64,000 bases of DNA from Ooceraea biroi. Taxonomy: Eukaryota; Arthropoda; Insecta; Hymenoptera; Formicidae. The DNA is taken from positions 6,555,838-6,619,837 of the forward strand of contig NC_039516.1 of assembly GCF_003672135.1 (NCBI RefSeq), in the 5' to 3' direction. The notes under the pieces were generated by a model. It was given only the letters and a program-made list of their open reading frames with translations. It was not told where the DNA came from and made no database searches. The first letter of the stretch is position 1, and the number at the start of each line of letters is the position of its first letter. Both the position numbers and the translations under genes were made by a program. Of the stretch, positions 1 to 11,136 are shown in pieces.

Positions 1-1657
1 CTGTATTTATCACACGTCATTTATATGCAAGCGGGCGACCGTAGTAGCTACGCTCCGCTTGAATATGAAGCCATAGATTATACGTGGCGTGGACCATCGG
101 GCCGCGCTTTTTATCTCGGCGATCAGCGTTCTGCCGATCGAGTCCCGCATCCGAGGGTTGCATCGCGGTACCTCCTCCTCGGATCCCTCGTGAGTGCGTT
201 CCTCCGAGAACCGCGCGGCGATATTAACCCATTAACGTTTATAAATCGTCGCCGAATGGCGCGTGAGTTGCGTGCAGAGTGCGTTTCGCGACGCGCATTT
301 CCAATGCCGAATATCACGTGGCCCGTCGTACCGAACCCGGACAGGAGCGGATTAATGACACGAGATTCATCAAAAAAAGGTCTGCCGGCCTAATTACTCA
401 TATGTGTGTGTGTATATTAATTATACAATTATATATATTGCATTACATTGTACGTTATTTCGTTATATTAACAAGCCTATCTTTCTATTGATATTGAATA
501 AAATAAAAACGCGTTTTATGAATATACAAGATTAGAAAATTATTTGAAAAATTTACAGTCCATAATTTTCTCTAGTTTTTACGGAGTGTATCCAGGCTGG
601 AAGATTGCGCGTCTTTACTCAGAAATTAACTCCAAATTCTGCGGAAAATAATTTTTTTACCTGTGCGTCCCTGTTCCTCGGCAAGATAGAGGGTGGAAGG
701 AAGAAAACGGTGAAGGAGGAACGACGCATAAGCACGTAAGAAGGTGGAAGAGACCGTGTCACGTCTGCGGAACCGCTGCGGAAATGCCTGCTCGTGACTC
801 GTCGAGTGTCACGTGCCGCGGCGCGGCATCATGCCTCGCGACGGATGATTATTTCCCTTTCGTCTTCTTATTAAAAGCAGCGGCCCCGGGCAAACGAACG
901 GAGATACATTAAATTACGAGGATTCCGAGTCGCGCGCGAGTACTCGCACGCACACGCGTCGCGACGTAGAATCGCCGTGCACTTACGATCGTGCACGCGA
1001 AGTATCTCGGTTTCCCTTAATCGACCACCTCGTGCGAGAGACTTGCCGATTTATTCCGTTACGGTGGTTTCGTACATTGCTAACAACCGTGTCGGAGATT
1101 ATGCGCCGCGACGAGGATGACGCCGGAGCAACGACACGCGCAAAACACCCCCCGCGTGCACACGCGCGAGCACCATCATAATTAATACGTTGCCGGAAAG
1201 TACTACTCTTACCTCACTTGTGTCGGATAAAATGAATTATCACCGACAATTATTATCGAGTGAAATACGACAGCGGGGGTCAGCCGTGAGGTGAGGCGCG
1301 TGACAGCCGACAATTATTCCTAATGCGCGCCTTCTAAGCGGCTGGCTGGCCGAAAGGCGAGGAAGACGCGTGTAACGGAGGGAGAGAAAGGCCGTAATTA
1401 TTGTATCCGAGAGCGGAGCGTTTTCAATCGGAGGATTATTCGGCGAAAGAGATTCCCCGTGGACGAATGAACGCGCGCGTGTTAAGTCGAAAGTTGGAGA
1501 ACCGCGTACCGTTCCGAGAACGGATAGAAACAGCTTTTCGTTTATAATGATATCGATAATGATAGGACAGATCGAACATACGAACATACATACAAGCGCG
1601 CGCACACACGGCCGAGTGAACGACAGACGACGACGAATTTCCGACGAGCGACGTGAT

Positions 1658-1689
1658 TAATTATTATCCGCGTGCGTGCGGATTAATTA
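1658..1689. repeat. bulged inverted repeat (stem-loop)
   Basis: The left arm at 1658-1671 (TAATTATTATCCGC) pairs with the right arm at 1678-1689 (GCGGATTAATTA) across a 6-nt loop, with a two-nucleotide bulge in the left arm, giving 12 base pairs. The arms carry homeodomain-type TAATTA cores at both ends. It is seen directly. Any function, as a small RNA hairpin or a paired protein site, is unproven. Confidence 0.55.
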
Positions 1690-2800
1690 GTGGATCCGTC
1701 GAGCGACGGCACGTCGAATGCCAAGAAGATGTCGACGACGAAGAGCATTAGCTACGCAACACCGGGATGTTATTAATTGATCACGGACAGGTACTAATTG
1801 CGCCTCTATCGCGCCGGAAAACGAGCCGCGTACGCGTTTCCGAGTCAAGTTCACTGATTTACGGGTCCTTCAATTTCTGAGACGCTAAATGATGCAGGTT
1901 ACGCCCTTCTATCATTCCGTTCGCTTCAAACTCCCTTTTTTTTAGTTCAACTCCTCCGCGCGATTAGATGCACATTACGTACTTGAAACCGTTACAACGA
2001 ATCCGGAAGGTTTACGAGGATCTCGCACATTTTCGACCTACAGAATGTCGTCAGTCTTCAGCAAAATATTACTGCTGCAAGTTCAGAGCAAGTTTGGAGA
2101 ACGCGGAGCGCGAGCGAGTAATGGCGTCTGCCGGAGCGGAAAGCAGCTGGTCAAGCGTGCGCAATCATTGTGACACCGAGATTGTATCATCCAACAGGCA
2201 GTCCCAAGTTGATCGCTCGTTCAATAACAATTTACGGGAAATAAAGCCGTACAGTTTTTCGATCACTTATCTCTCAACGCGATCGGCACGATCGAAGTGA
2301 TCGGGGAATGCATCGAGAAGCGGAAGAGAGAAAGCAGCGCGTTGGAGACATCGCGAACAATATTCGTCGGCGAGGATGATTCCGGTTCGCACGGGAGGAG
2401 ACCTCCCGATAATGTCAGCGAAATTACAAAGTAACGAAGAAGTTCCATTCGACGTGTATAATGAGTCGGCGCGGCGCGGCGCGACTTGGCTTGGCTTTCG
2501 CGCGCCGTGCTCGATCCGCCTGTAACGACGAGTAACGGCCGCCGTGTAACGCCGCTCTTAAAGATAATGAGCGGTGTGATTGATCGTAAAGGTAATGACC
2601 ATCGAAGCTCGGCCGGCGGTGCAGCCAGAGGTCCGCGCGCGCTCGCGCGCGTGAAAAAAGGCGAGCTTGGTTCGCCGATTTCGAAAACTCCGCGGGAGGC
2701 GCGACGCGTTGCTCCGCTTCATCGTACGGCATGGTGTGCCTGTCCGTAAAGATTACGAGCGGCACGATAACACTTTTACGCGTGTGTTGTTCATCTTGCC

Positions 2801-2847
2801 GGAGACAGAGAGAAAGAGCGAAAGAAAGAGAAAGAGGAGAAGAGAGG
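2801..2847. repeat. GA-rich polypurine tract
   Basis: About 47 bases of almost pure A and G on the plus strand (GGAGACAGAGAGAAAGAGCG and onward). Such tracts are low-complexity sequence and can bind GAGA-type factors in insects. They also create artificial Arg/Glu/Lys-rich open frames in both directions. Confidence 0.7.
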
Positions 2848-3352
2848 CCGGCGTTTGGTAAGCCGCCTGTGTTCGCATAGCTCACCTGGAAAACTTTGGC
2901 ACTCGACGAAATTATTCGAGTGTTTCTCGTTCCAGAGAGAGAAAACATTTGCTGAGATATGTAAAATGGGTGTTGAGTGGCTACACCACTCGAAAAGTAT
3001 ATTCTGAAATATATTTCTGTTCTCAAACCAATTTTCTCCCGGATGGAATTTAATTAAGTATCATTTTTTTTACAGTTGTAGCATATCAAATAATTCGGTA
3101 TATCATTCTCCAGATTTCGAATTCATATTCAGACACCCGTATTTCTTCCCTCGGGGGAAGGCTCCATTTAGAGAAGCGTCCGTCGTTTACCAAAGTTTGG
3201 ACTAAATTGATTTCGGAGCGATTACGACGTCCTAAGAGGCAGTAATGAGCAGGAAGACTCGCGCGACAGACACTTCGTTGAAGTTCTTCAGTCGATTAGA
3301 GGAGTAAAAAACGTGCGGCTCCTTTGACGATCACGAGCACTCAGGTTAACAG

Positions 3353-3608
3353 ACGTTATTTATCACGCGGTGGATTATTAAATACCGCGATTACGCAAGC
3401 CTCCCGGTATTGGTAGCGGGGATTAAGATCGATAGAAAGGTGAAGGAACACACACTAATCGGAACTAATGCACTCCAGCTTGCCGTTACTAATTCACCCT
3501 TTTCCAATCTCGGAGATAAAAAGAGCAGTGCGAGACTGGTAGCAAAGTGGTTCTCGTGGGTCCGCGGACCTCACATTATCGTCGAATACATCGCCTTCAC
3601 ACGTCCAG
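3353..3608 (+). CDS. candidate internal exon, product unknown
   Basis: An 85-codon open stretch lies between an AG (GGTTAACAG before 3353) and a donor-like GT (CCAG then GTAATT at 3609). Read in phase from 3353 it contains the pieces WIIKYRDYASLPVL, KEHTLIGTNALQLAV and HIIVEYIAFTRP, a balanced composition without low complexity. There is no ATG near its start, so if it is real it is an internal exon. The acceptor has a weak pyrimidine tract, and open stretches of this length arise by chance many times in this window. I recognise no family. The alternative, more likely on prior odds, is chance. Confidence 0.15.
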
Positions 3609-4762
3609 GTAATTAAATGCTGATGCAAACAAAAACATGAAATCGATGCTCATATGATGGTGCTCATGTGAGATCACTTGTCGAATGAATAATTAGAGGT
3701 TTAATAAAAAATCTTCCACAAGTAGTTCGCCGTATTATCGAAGGCAACTCGCGTTCCTACGTGTAATGCAAAATATTCGACTTATTCAATAAGCCGACAA
3801 CCGCTAACGTAATACACGTACAATTTAGCCAGGCAACCTATCATCCACTTGCAGCAAGCTAGAAAGAAAACTCGCGAAAAAGCAAAGCCCTCTTCCCGTC
3901 CTGGAATCGGTCCAGTAGTCGGCGAATGCTCAGCCGGGGGTTGTTCCAGAGCGCAAGGGAGGATAAGTAGAAGGCAGCGCCTGCTGACTATAACGTAGGT
4001 GATTTCAGCAGAATTCATGGTTGCTTGATTACGAGTAATAAACCGTGCGTTAAGACAAGATTTATGAGCATCTCCGGGCACCTATAGTCCCTGATCGCCA
4101 CCCTGGGGCCCCGTTTCGTTGCTGTTCCTTTCGTCCGCTTGCGATCCACACCGCGGGATCTTACCCTCTCTGCCGATAGCTTCGAGAGCGAATCGAAAGC
4201 GAACAAAATCGACGAGGGATTCACAAAGGATTTATCATTGAGGTCGCTCGATACTAATTTATTTTAAGTATTTCTTTCACGGAATATATGTTCCGCGATC
4301 ATAAACATCTGATTCAATTTAACAACGCAGTTACTCACGCAGAAGCTCGTGTAAGTTTGGATGTGAAATAATTGTCCTCGATTTTCTTAAAAGTACACAC
4401 TTTTATAGATTTTAATATAGAGAAAACACAAATCGAATAAAGAATAGATAAATTGATCGTAAATTTACGCGAGATCCGTCCATCAATATTCGCTGCCTGA
4501 CGAAATTGTTTGGAAGATTGCTTCTTGTGGCGGAATCACACCTTCGACTCTATCGTTAAGACAAAAGTAATGCATGTATTTTGCTATGATTAGCCGATTT
4601 ACTCTCATGCAACATTATCGGTTGAAAAAAAATACGCAAAAATATGCACTGAAAGCAGACAGTCAAATTTCCAAACTCAATACATATATATATACATATA
4701 TGTAGTTGCAATTGTTGTACACGCAAAATATTATACATGTGAAAATTCTAGATTCTAAATAT

Positions 4763-4764
<2 letters not shown>

Positions 4765-4820
<56 letters not shown>
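4765..4820. repeat. (CA)28 microsatellite
   Basis: Fifty-six bases of perfect CA dinucleotide repeat, preceded by CT and followed by GCAATATATATA. It is uninterrupted, so it is probably polymorphic in length. It lies in an AT-rich island and makes a spurious Thr-His repeat in one frame. (CA)n.(TG)n tracts can adopt Z-DNA, but nothing here shows a function. Confidence 0.97.
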
Positions 4821-4821
<1 letters not shown>

Positions 4822-5132
4822 CAATATATATATTTTAATAACAAGATTTTTATACTTTTATACAATTTTATTTTATGTACAATCTATTTAACACATTAAT
4901 AAACACAACATTATAATATTTCGAAAAATTATTCGATATAATTTACATAGGTAAGTTTGCGGAAGCTTGCGGTTTTGCAATTCGTCATCGGTTTGGCCTC
5001 CTCAGCTTTAACCGGCGAACAATATCAGCAGGCGCCGTCGACGTAACGATAGCGATTATTCTTCGAGGCGCCTTGCATCATTGCGATTTCCTGAGCTACG
5101 CTGCTGTAGCTGAGGCACGCAAATACATATGT

Positions 5133-5146
5133 ATACACATGTGTAT
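5133..5146. repeat. 14-bp perfect palindrome
   Basis: ATACACATGTGTAT reads the same on both strands and is centred on CATG. It is embedded in a TA/CA-rich stretch, so low complexity may explain it. It could equally be a dimeric protein-binding site. Confidence 0.5.
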
Positions 5147-6100
5147 GATCATTTCTTGTTCCGTCCGACTTGTTAATAAGATCGATAAATTACCTAATTA
5201 CCACCGTAAAAAGAATCGCGCAGCTTCGCTACTCGCGTTGCGATTCCTCCGCAAGAGTTTCGGCCGTTCCTCGACCGCGAAAATCAACTCGCTTCCACTA
5301 TTTGTTTATGCAAACGACTCGACAACGCAATGCACGACTCCGTCCCAAGTACTGTCGTTAAACGCGTGTTCACTTACGGGGATAATAACCGCTCGTCGAG
5401 AAACTTGAGCCGAATATTTTTAAGTATCTCTCGGAAACGCGAAGCCCTCGGGGTCCGCTGGGTGGTCGACGGCACGAAGAGCGGAATGAGCGGAAATGCG
5501 ATTTTACCTTGACAACGCATATACGCATGTAAATTATCAATTAATTGAGAGCAATGACTGTAGTTTTAGTCGATGGTTGCACGCGTTGCCCCCCCGAACT
5601 CTTTGAGTGATCAAGTGCAGATTTACACGGCGAGTGATGGAGGGCAGAGGGCCCGAGGAAACGTGAGGTGCATTTTTAGACGATCAATTACAAGCAAGGA
5701 AGTTCGCCTCCCTTGGGTGGTCGCGAAGTCACCGTTGATAATCACTCGTGTCTTCTGAGGAACAATGTTTGCGCTTTCCTTATAACGATCTGCGTGAAAG
5801 TTAAGAAGAGATTTAAGTTCTTTACCAGTTTTATATCCTCCAAAGAATGTACATCAATCTTTTAGTCTTATAAGCCGAATGTGTGTGGTAGAAAGGAACA
5901 TGCTTTCTTTAATTCGTCTTGTTTGATGATTCACCTTCTTTATAATTTTATAATTAAAGTGTTGCATAATAGCTTAAATTTCTTTCTAGTTTTAATTATT
6001 GTTTAACATCCAATATACCTGTTCATTTCATTTCATTCTACGCTCTCCCGAAACTTTAAAAATTATTAACTTCAGGCCTCGAAAAAAATCATTGTCCGCC

Positions 6101-9087
6101 TCTGTCAGGTGAAATTTAGTGGAGGCCTCTCGTCTAACATCATTACGAGCGATCATATGTTATCCTCTCTCACATTTCTCGTTGTCTTCCTACAGCCCGG
6201 TCAAGTTAGTTTCGCCGTGGTTCACGTGGCTCTCGAAATCTCACGGGACCCGTATCCGAAGCGGAGGCGTGAGACTCGGAACTCCCATTCCGGCGCGCGC
6301 GAGGATACGTGTGTGCCCCGCCCGCCTTATAAAACTGCACGAGCGGGATTTATCTTCGAGAATATTATCGGGACGTCGGAGAGAATTTTATTGTAAATCG
6401 CACAATCTTAACTCAACTCCTTCTCGTTGTTAATCCTCGATGTTACATTGCTCATTACATAGAATATCTAACAATGTATTTTTACGAATCGATCAAATAA
6501 ATTTCTTTCTTTTTTAAGAAAACTGTATTTTTATATCTAACGTTCCTAAACTGCCCCGTGATGATGCAATCGATTGCTGATGCAGCATGAAGGGATGCGG
6601 TGTGGACGTACGTCGGTTGGAGGTATATTTTCGCGGAGCGAAATAAGAGGTTCGCGAGAGAAGGGCGATGTAAAACTTGGCGCTACGTAGAGACCGTCAT
6701 AAAATTCAGGTGTTACAAAACCTGGCGCAGCGTGTATACCTTGCGCGGAATTATAACCTCTTTAAATAAAGTAAAAAACGCGGCCATCGAACGACGATTG
6801 CTGCTTGAAGCACGATGCGTGTTTCGAAAGAAGCTGAATTGCAAATTCACACCTACTAGCTAGCACGAAAAAAACGAGAGTCTAAAAAGTAAACGCTGAT
6901 GGTAATCTCGTCTCGCATTACGTTGTAAGACAGCGATTGTTTTGTGAGCGCGCAAATCACTATCCTTCTGAGAGGTCGGCAGACAGTGATCGCCTCCACC
7001 TTGGAACATCGTGCTCTTTGAAAGCGAGCCTCGCATAAAGAGATTCCTCTCTCGCATGTTGGGTGTATCACGAAGAAAATATATTCTCGGGATTATCACT
7101 GCACGCGTTCTCTTTCAATCCGAATAATGCTGAAAAATCCGTTACCTCGCGCCTTGTCTTCGCTGTACGAGCGCAAGACAAGTTTTCGCATTCAACAGCG
7201 ATTTGCAAGCATAGCATTTGCATCGAAAGAAGAAAAAGATTAATTCGATAGTTCCAGCAACATGAAAAATACGCATGTACATACAAGCATCAGTATATAT
7301 AAAATAAATATAAGAGCTTTTTCACAAAGTTTACGTATGTAAAACTCAACGATGAAAAAACTAAAGATATCGTGGCACTCTTTGGAGATAAAATTTCTCG
7401 AGAAGTGACATATAGTTCTTCTTAGTGAATGAAACGTGATTCCTTGACTCTCGAGTGATAGAGAAAATTTTCAAGATGAGATGCTAGTCCCACGATCATC
7501 ATCAATCATGTCCGATTATCGCCAACGCCCCAAAGATTTCTCGATATCTCCGTATCGAGCGGATTAAAAGTCTCGCAGTAAATGAAGAACGCGCGCGCGG
7601 ATATCTCGTTGGTCCCGTCGATCCGTGATAAATCGGATAACACGACGTTGTAGCAGAGATCTCGCGCGGTTGCGTCTTCTGCACACGGCGGCGCAAAGGG
7701 TGCCCCGGCTCGCGCGTACATGTATACGTTGCGCAATGCTGGCGCCAGGCCGCAATGCCGCGGGGCCCGAGAATGACTCACCGAGACGAACAACATCGGC
7801 CAAGAAGAGACGTGGCCGAGAGGTTGACCCACCTATCGCGCAACCGAGGACCCGTCCAAGGTGCCTCGGAGACAGTTCGTGAGAGTGACTCTCTTTCGTC
7901 TCTCGGGACGATTCGTTCGCCATTTGACCCATTTTTTTACAACAATCGGACGGTACTACGACGCTGCGATACTACTATTTGGCCTGCAGGTTGGACGACG
8001 AATCGCTCGAACTCCGCGTAATATATGCGCGCTTGCATATGCATGAGAGACATCGGCTCCAAAAATCGACGACGCTTTTCTCTCGCTTCCGAGCAATCTT
8101 GTAAGGATCGAGCGGCGAGTCGCGACCAATAAAAAAAGATCGGCGAGCATAATTATGCACTGACTGCACTGAGAGTCTCATGCAAATTCGATGAGAAATT
8201 GTAGCTTTTAGCGGGGATCCGCGAGATTCCGCCGAGCCGCGAAGGATTAATCGCGCGGCGGGTGTCGAGGTGGCCCGAGTTGTACCGTTGTGTTTTCTCT
8301 TAACAAGAGGATGTAAAATACTCGAACAGCGCCGCGCGATGCGCGCGGTGCGTCAACGCGATTTCGCATAAAGTCCGCCCACGAGTTACCGCGCGGGACG
8401 TGAGTAAGTGCGCGAGGTGGATTTTGCGAAATTTGTCGCCCGCTCGCTCTCGTCCGCCGTCAGACCGTCGCCGTGGCAAGTTTGGGGAAAGTCCGCGTGT
8501 TAACCTTCGCACGCGAACGTATCGCTACACGACAGGATTCTTGACCTGAGACACTGGGCGGCCGGGAGATATTTCACTTCGATATAGCGCGCGCGTTGTG
8601 TTAAGTAATTACAGAAACCCGCTTGCAGGCAGCAATAAGCTGGCGCATGTGCACGGCCGATGCGGTCGTCCCATCTATTATTCAAATTGGATTTCGCAAA
8701 GGCGTGACACCGAGCCACGAAACCGTCGGGGTTTTCGCCGCATGAAATAAAATGTTAATTAGTGCACTGACTCTCGTTTAAGTATCGCCCGCTAATTACT
8801 GGGTCAATGGATTAGCCGTGGAAATTTCCTTAAGTCTCCTGGTGCACGATGCACGTGAACCGACCCGCGTAAAAAAAATACACCATAAAAGTATCCTGCG
8901 GCATTATCGCGGGTGTTACTGGTAATTTACTGGTGTATCACTTAGTACGTTATTGGCGATAATTGCTGCCTGTTAAATTTAAAAATGAAATTTTATGTTG
9001 GCGCCTCTCGGCGCTCGGCGGGGAATTCTTTCAGTTACGTTATCGCGCATCGAAGGAATTGGAAACTGATGTAAGGACGTCCGTAAA
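6101..9087. other. non-coding block, CpG-rich
   Basis: No gene is recognised. An imperfect 24-bp direct repeat lies at 6672-6695 and 6717-6740, inside an 87-codon frame (6600-6863) that begins at a GTG and has no recognisable product. From about 7560 to 8600 the sequence is GC-rich with overlapping short frames on both strands, typical of stop-poor CpG-rich DNA. Nothing resembles an RNA gene. Confidence 0.55.
6672..6740. repeat. imperfect 24-bp direct repeat
   Basis: Positions 6672-6695 and 6717-6740 align with 18 of 24 identities; both begin AAAAC, share TGGCGC and end in ACC. The spacing start to start is 45 bp. It could be an old short tandem duplication or coincidence. Confidence 0.35.
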
Positions 9088-9591
9088 ATGAACACGGGTA
9101 ATTCGAACGATAAAAGCTACGACGACGAGAAGAAGGTGGAGGAGAAGAAAAAAGAGGAGGACCAAAAGGAGGAGAAGGATAGGTCGCAGTGCACAGAAGC
9201 CAAAACGCCGACGACCGAAGGGTTTTATTGCATCGGGTGGGATATAAAAGTCTGGGTTACAAGCGTGCACTCGCGAAACCGCCCAGAGCTGGTCACCTCC
9301 GTGCGTCCAGTTTGCTGTTGCTTTTGCCTTTGCTCTGGCACGGTTTGCAACAGACCGACCAACGAACGAAGGGACGAATTCGCCGCTTGCTCGATCGCTT
9401 TCGTGCTTGCTTTCTTCCTTGGCCCACCAGAAACATGTTCGAGACGTCACGAAGTAGCTGACCCAGATGATCGCCGCGACGGTTATCCGTGGTACGCTTT
9501 TATCGTCGAATTACGCACGCCGTGCAGTGGCTGCACGCTCCATGATCTCTTCCACGGGTCGACCTTTCCCCCTTCGTTTTGCTCGCCTTAA
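9088..9591 (+). CDS. candidate ORF, 167 codons, charged N-terminus, product unknown
   Basis: This is one of the longer ATG-initiated plus-strand frames. The ATG is preceded by TAAA, so position -3 is A, which suits insect initiation. Residues about 12-32 are almost entirely Asp, Glu and Lys, coded by a GAA/AAG-rich tract. Later there is a Cys-rich patch (VRPVCCCFCLCSGTVC) and a short hydrophobic segment (ACSIAFVLAFFLGPP). No family is recognised and there are no convincing introns. The polypurine tract removes stops, so chance is the leading alternative, and the antisense frame at 9040-9450 is its leucine-rich mirror image. Confidence 0.12.
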   Translation: MNTGNSNDKSYDDEKKVEEKKKEEDQKEEKDRSQCTEAKTPTTEGFYCIGWDIKVWVTSVHSRNRPELVTSVRPVCCCFCLCSGTVCNRPTNERRDEFAACSIAFVLAFFLGPPETCSRRHEVADPDDRRDGYPWYAFIVELRTPCSGCTLHDLFHGSTFPPSFCSP

Positions 9592-10166
9592 ATCTTACAC
9601 GCGCGAGCACGCCCGCAAACTCGCGCTCGTCGGAGAAAGCGGCTCGTGCTCTTCGTGCGACACAACGTGACGCCAGAATTGCGAGTGGCTACCGCGTGTC
9701 GCCGGATGCGATTATTTCGCGTCTGCCAGTGCACATAATCCGGTATTAAAAATATTTGCTGAAGACAAGACGACTTGATATAATGCCTAAGTGAGGGGAT
9801 TCGTAACGTGACTGGTAAAAAAATTGAAAAACTAGACAGATTATTTTATTCTGATGAGGTCTAGATAAACCTAAGAGACCTAAGAAACACGCGAGCGAAC
9901 GCAAAGTAGAGAGAAGGGGATTTGATTGTCCGGAAGCGCCTCGCGGCGATAGATTAAGCGGCGAGGTGGTATTAATCACGGTTTCCTCCCGCTCGTGAGG
10001 TAGGGGAAGATTATTACGGCATAAGAGCGATCCGCTAGTTCCGCGGCGCCCATCGGCCGATAGCGTCGCTATCGATCATCCTGCACGTCCGCGGTGCCGT
10101 TGTCGTATATGACTAATTGACCGCGTGCGCGCACTGCGTTTGCCAATTGTAATTAACCGTCGCCCC

Positions 10167-10195
10167 GAGAGAGACAGAGAGAGAGAAAGAGAAGG
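10167..10195. repeat. GA-rich tract
   Basis: GAGAGAGACAGAGAGAGAGA followed by AAGAGAAGG is low-complexity purine sequence with overlapping GAGAG motifs, a possible GAGA-factor type target. Confidence 0.7.
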
Positions 10196-10382
10196 ATCTC
10201 TTCGTAAATTCCTGGTACCTCCTCCGGGCGACAGCCCAGAGATCGAGTGTCGGTCGTCGCGCGATAAAAAAGTCGGAATATGTATCAAAAGCTCTCGTGT
10301 TGCTTTTCTCGAAACGCATCCGTGAGCATTTTCCTGAGGATCTAATCTCCAATTTTAAGGATCTATTGTACCTCTAGAGACA

Positions 10383-10619
10383 ATGGATTATTTTCTAGAG
10401 TCCGAGGAAAATTCCACCAGATATATTAAATCGGACAAAGTAGACAACGCGAAAAGCAAAGGCAGTCTGATAGTCTGCTATGAGAGAAAAGTGACTTGGA
10501 AAGAAATGTCCGGAAGGATTTTCACATGGGTACAAGAGAGCGGGGAGAGACGCGTTTCTCATACCGTCTGTGGGAACGTGCGCGTTAGTCAGTTAGCGAT
10601 GGTATTGGAGAAGTTCTGA
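10383..10619 (+). CDS. candidate ORF, 78 codons, product unknown
   Basis: The frame starts at an ATG with A at -3 and G at +4, a good initiation context, and a TAA lies upstream in the same frame. The predicted peptide begins MDYFLESEENSTRYIKSDK and has a mixed, soluble-protein-like composition with few simple runs. It contains TWKEMSGRIFTWVQESGERR and ends QLAMVLEKF. CpG is less dense than in the neighbouring DNA. No signal peptide, membrane segment or known motif is visible. It could be a small protein, a first exon or a chance frame. Confidence 0.17.
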   Translation: MDYFLESEENSTRYIKSDKVDNAKSKGSLIVCYERKVTWKEMSGRIFTWVQESGERRVSHTVCGNVRVSQLAMVLEKF

Positions 10620-11078
10620 AAGCGGCGGACACGGAAAATTATAAAAATCGATGATTGCCAGGGCCGAGACCGCGACGAGCATCCACGGTGATCGTTGCCC
10701 GTCGTTGGGTAGGCGGGCAAAAACTAACAAACGAGTTCCCCCCGTGGTACTCGAGCATGGTCTCCTCCTTCTCGTCCTCCTCCTCTTCGGCTACCTCCTC
10801 CACGAGAACCCGAGAAGCCAGCGGTGCGAGTTCCGAGCTGGCGCGGCCCAACGAAACGATTCGTAAGCGATTCTCGTACTGGTCTCTCGTCGCCGGCGGG
10901 GCAAACTGACTCAAAAATGCTTCTGCTTCACAGAAGAACGATCGATGTGCGCCCCAGAGAAGTTCGCCATTTTTTTCTCGCTATCCGAAATGCGCGAAAG
11001 CCAAGTAACATGCGGAATAATTTCACTTCGAGTTCTCTCTACGGTCCCACCCTCTGAGATTGTGACATCTTCGAAAGT

Positions 11079-11136
11079 CTCGGCTGACAAGTGTCAGCCG
11101 AGGCAATAAAAGCTCACAGAGATTGCTCTGAGCAAT
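11079..11136. repeat. two adjacent inverted repeats flanking AATAAA
   Basis: The first inverted repeat has 11-bp perfect arms, CTCGGCTGACA at 11079-11089 and TGTCAGCCGAG at 11092-11102, separated by 2 nt. The second has 7-bp arms, ATTGCTC at 11122-11128 and GAGCAAT at 11130-11136, with a 1-nt centre. An AATAAA hexamer lies between them at 11105-11110. In RNA the first arm pair would fold only with some opening of the centre; as DNA it is a near-perfect dyad suited to a dimeric binding protein. Function unknown. Confidence 0.6.

Larger units (their letters stand above)
1..3352. other. non-coding block, CpG-rich with one AT-rich island
   Basis: No gene is recognised here. The block is GC- and CpG-rich apart from an AT-rich stretch at about 400-560. 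A stem-loop lies at 1658-1689 and a polypurine tract at 2801-2847. The open frames, including one of 200 codons on the minus strand at 2424-3026, overlap frames on the other strand and show no domain, signal peptide or biased composition beyond what the polypurine tract imposes. Confidence 0.6.
3609..6100. other. non-coding block with AT-rich microsatellite region
   Basis: No gene is seen. From about 4380 to 4930 the sequence is strongly AT-rich and holds a TA/CA-rich segment at 4681-4704 followed by the long CA repeat. A perfect 14-bp palindrome lies at 5133-5146. The remainder to 5800 is CpG-rich, and 5930-6080 is again AT-rich. Short frames here are broken or driven by the repeat. Confidence 0.6.

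Noticed and set aside
4706..4891. Frame with a Thr-His repeat
   Set aside because: It is the translation of the (CA)28 microsatellite.
7506..7832. Minus-strand frame with a hydrophobic start and a GTGAGT donor-like site at about 7785, considered as a signal-peptide exon
   Set aside because: The start is GTG, the downstream frames in all phases are equally open, and nothing supports transcription. The donor alone is insufficient.
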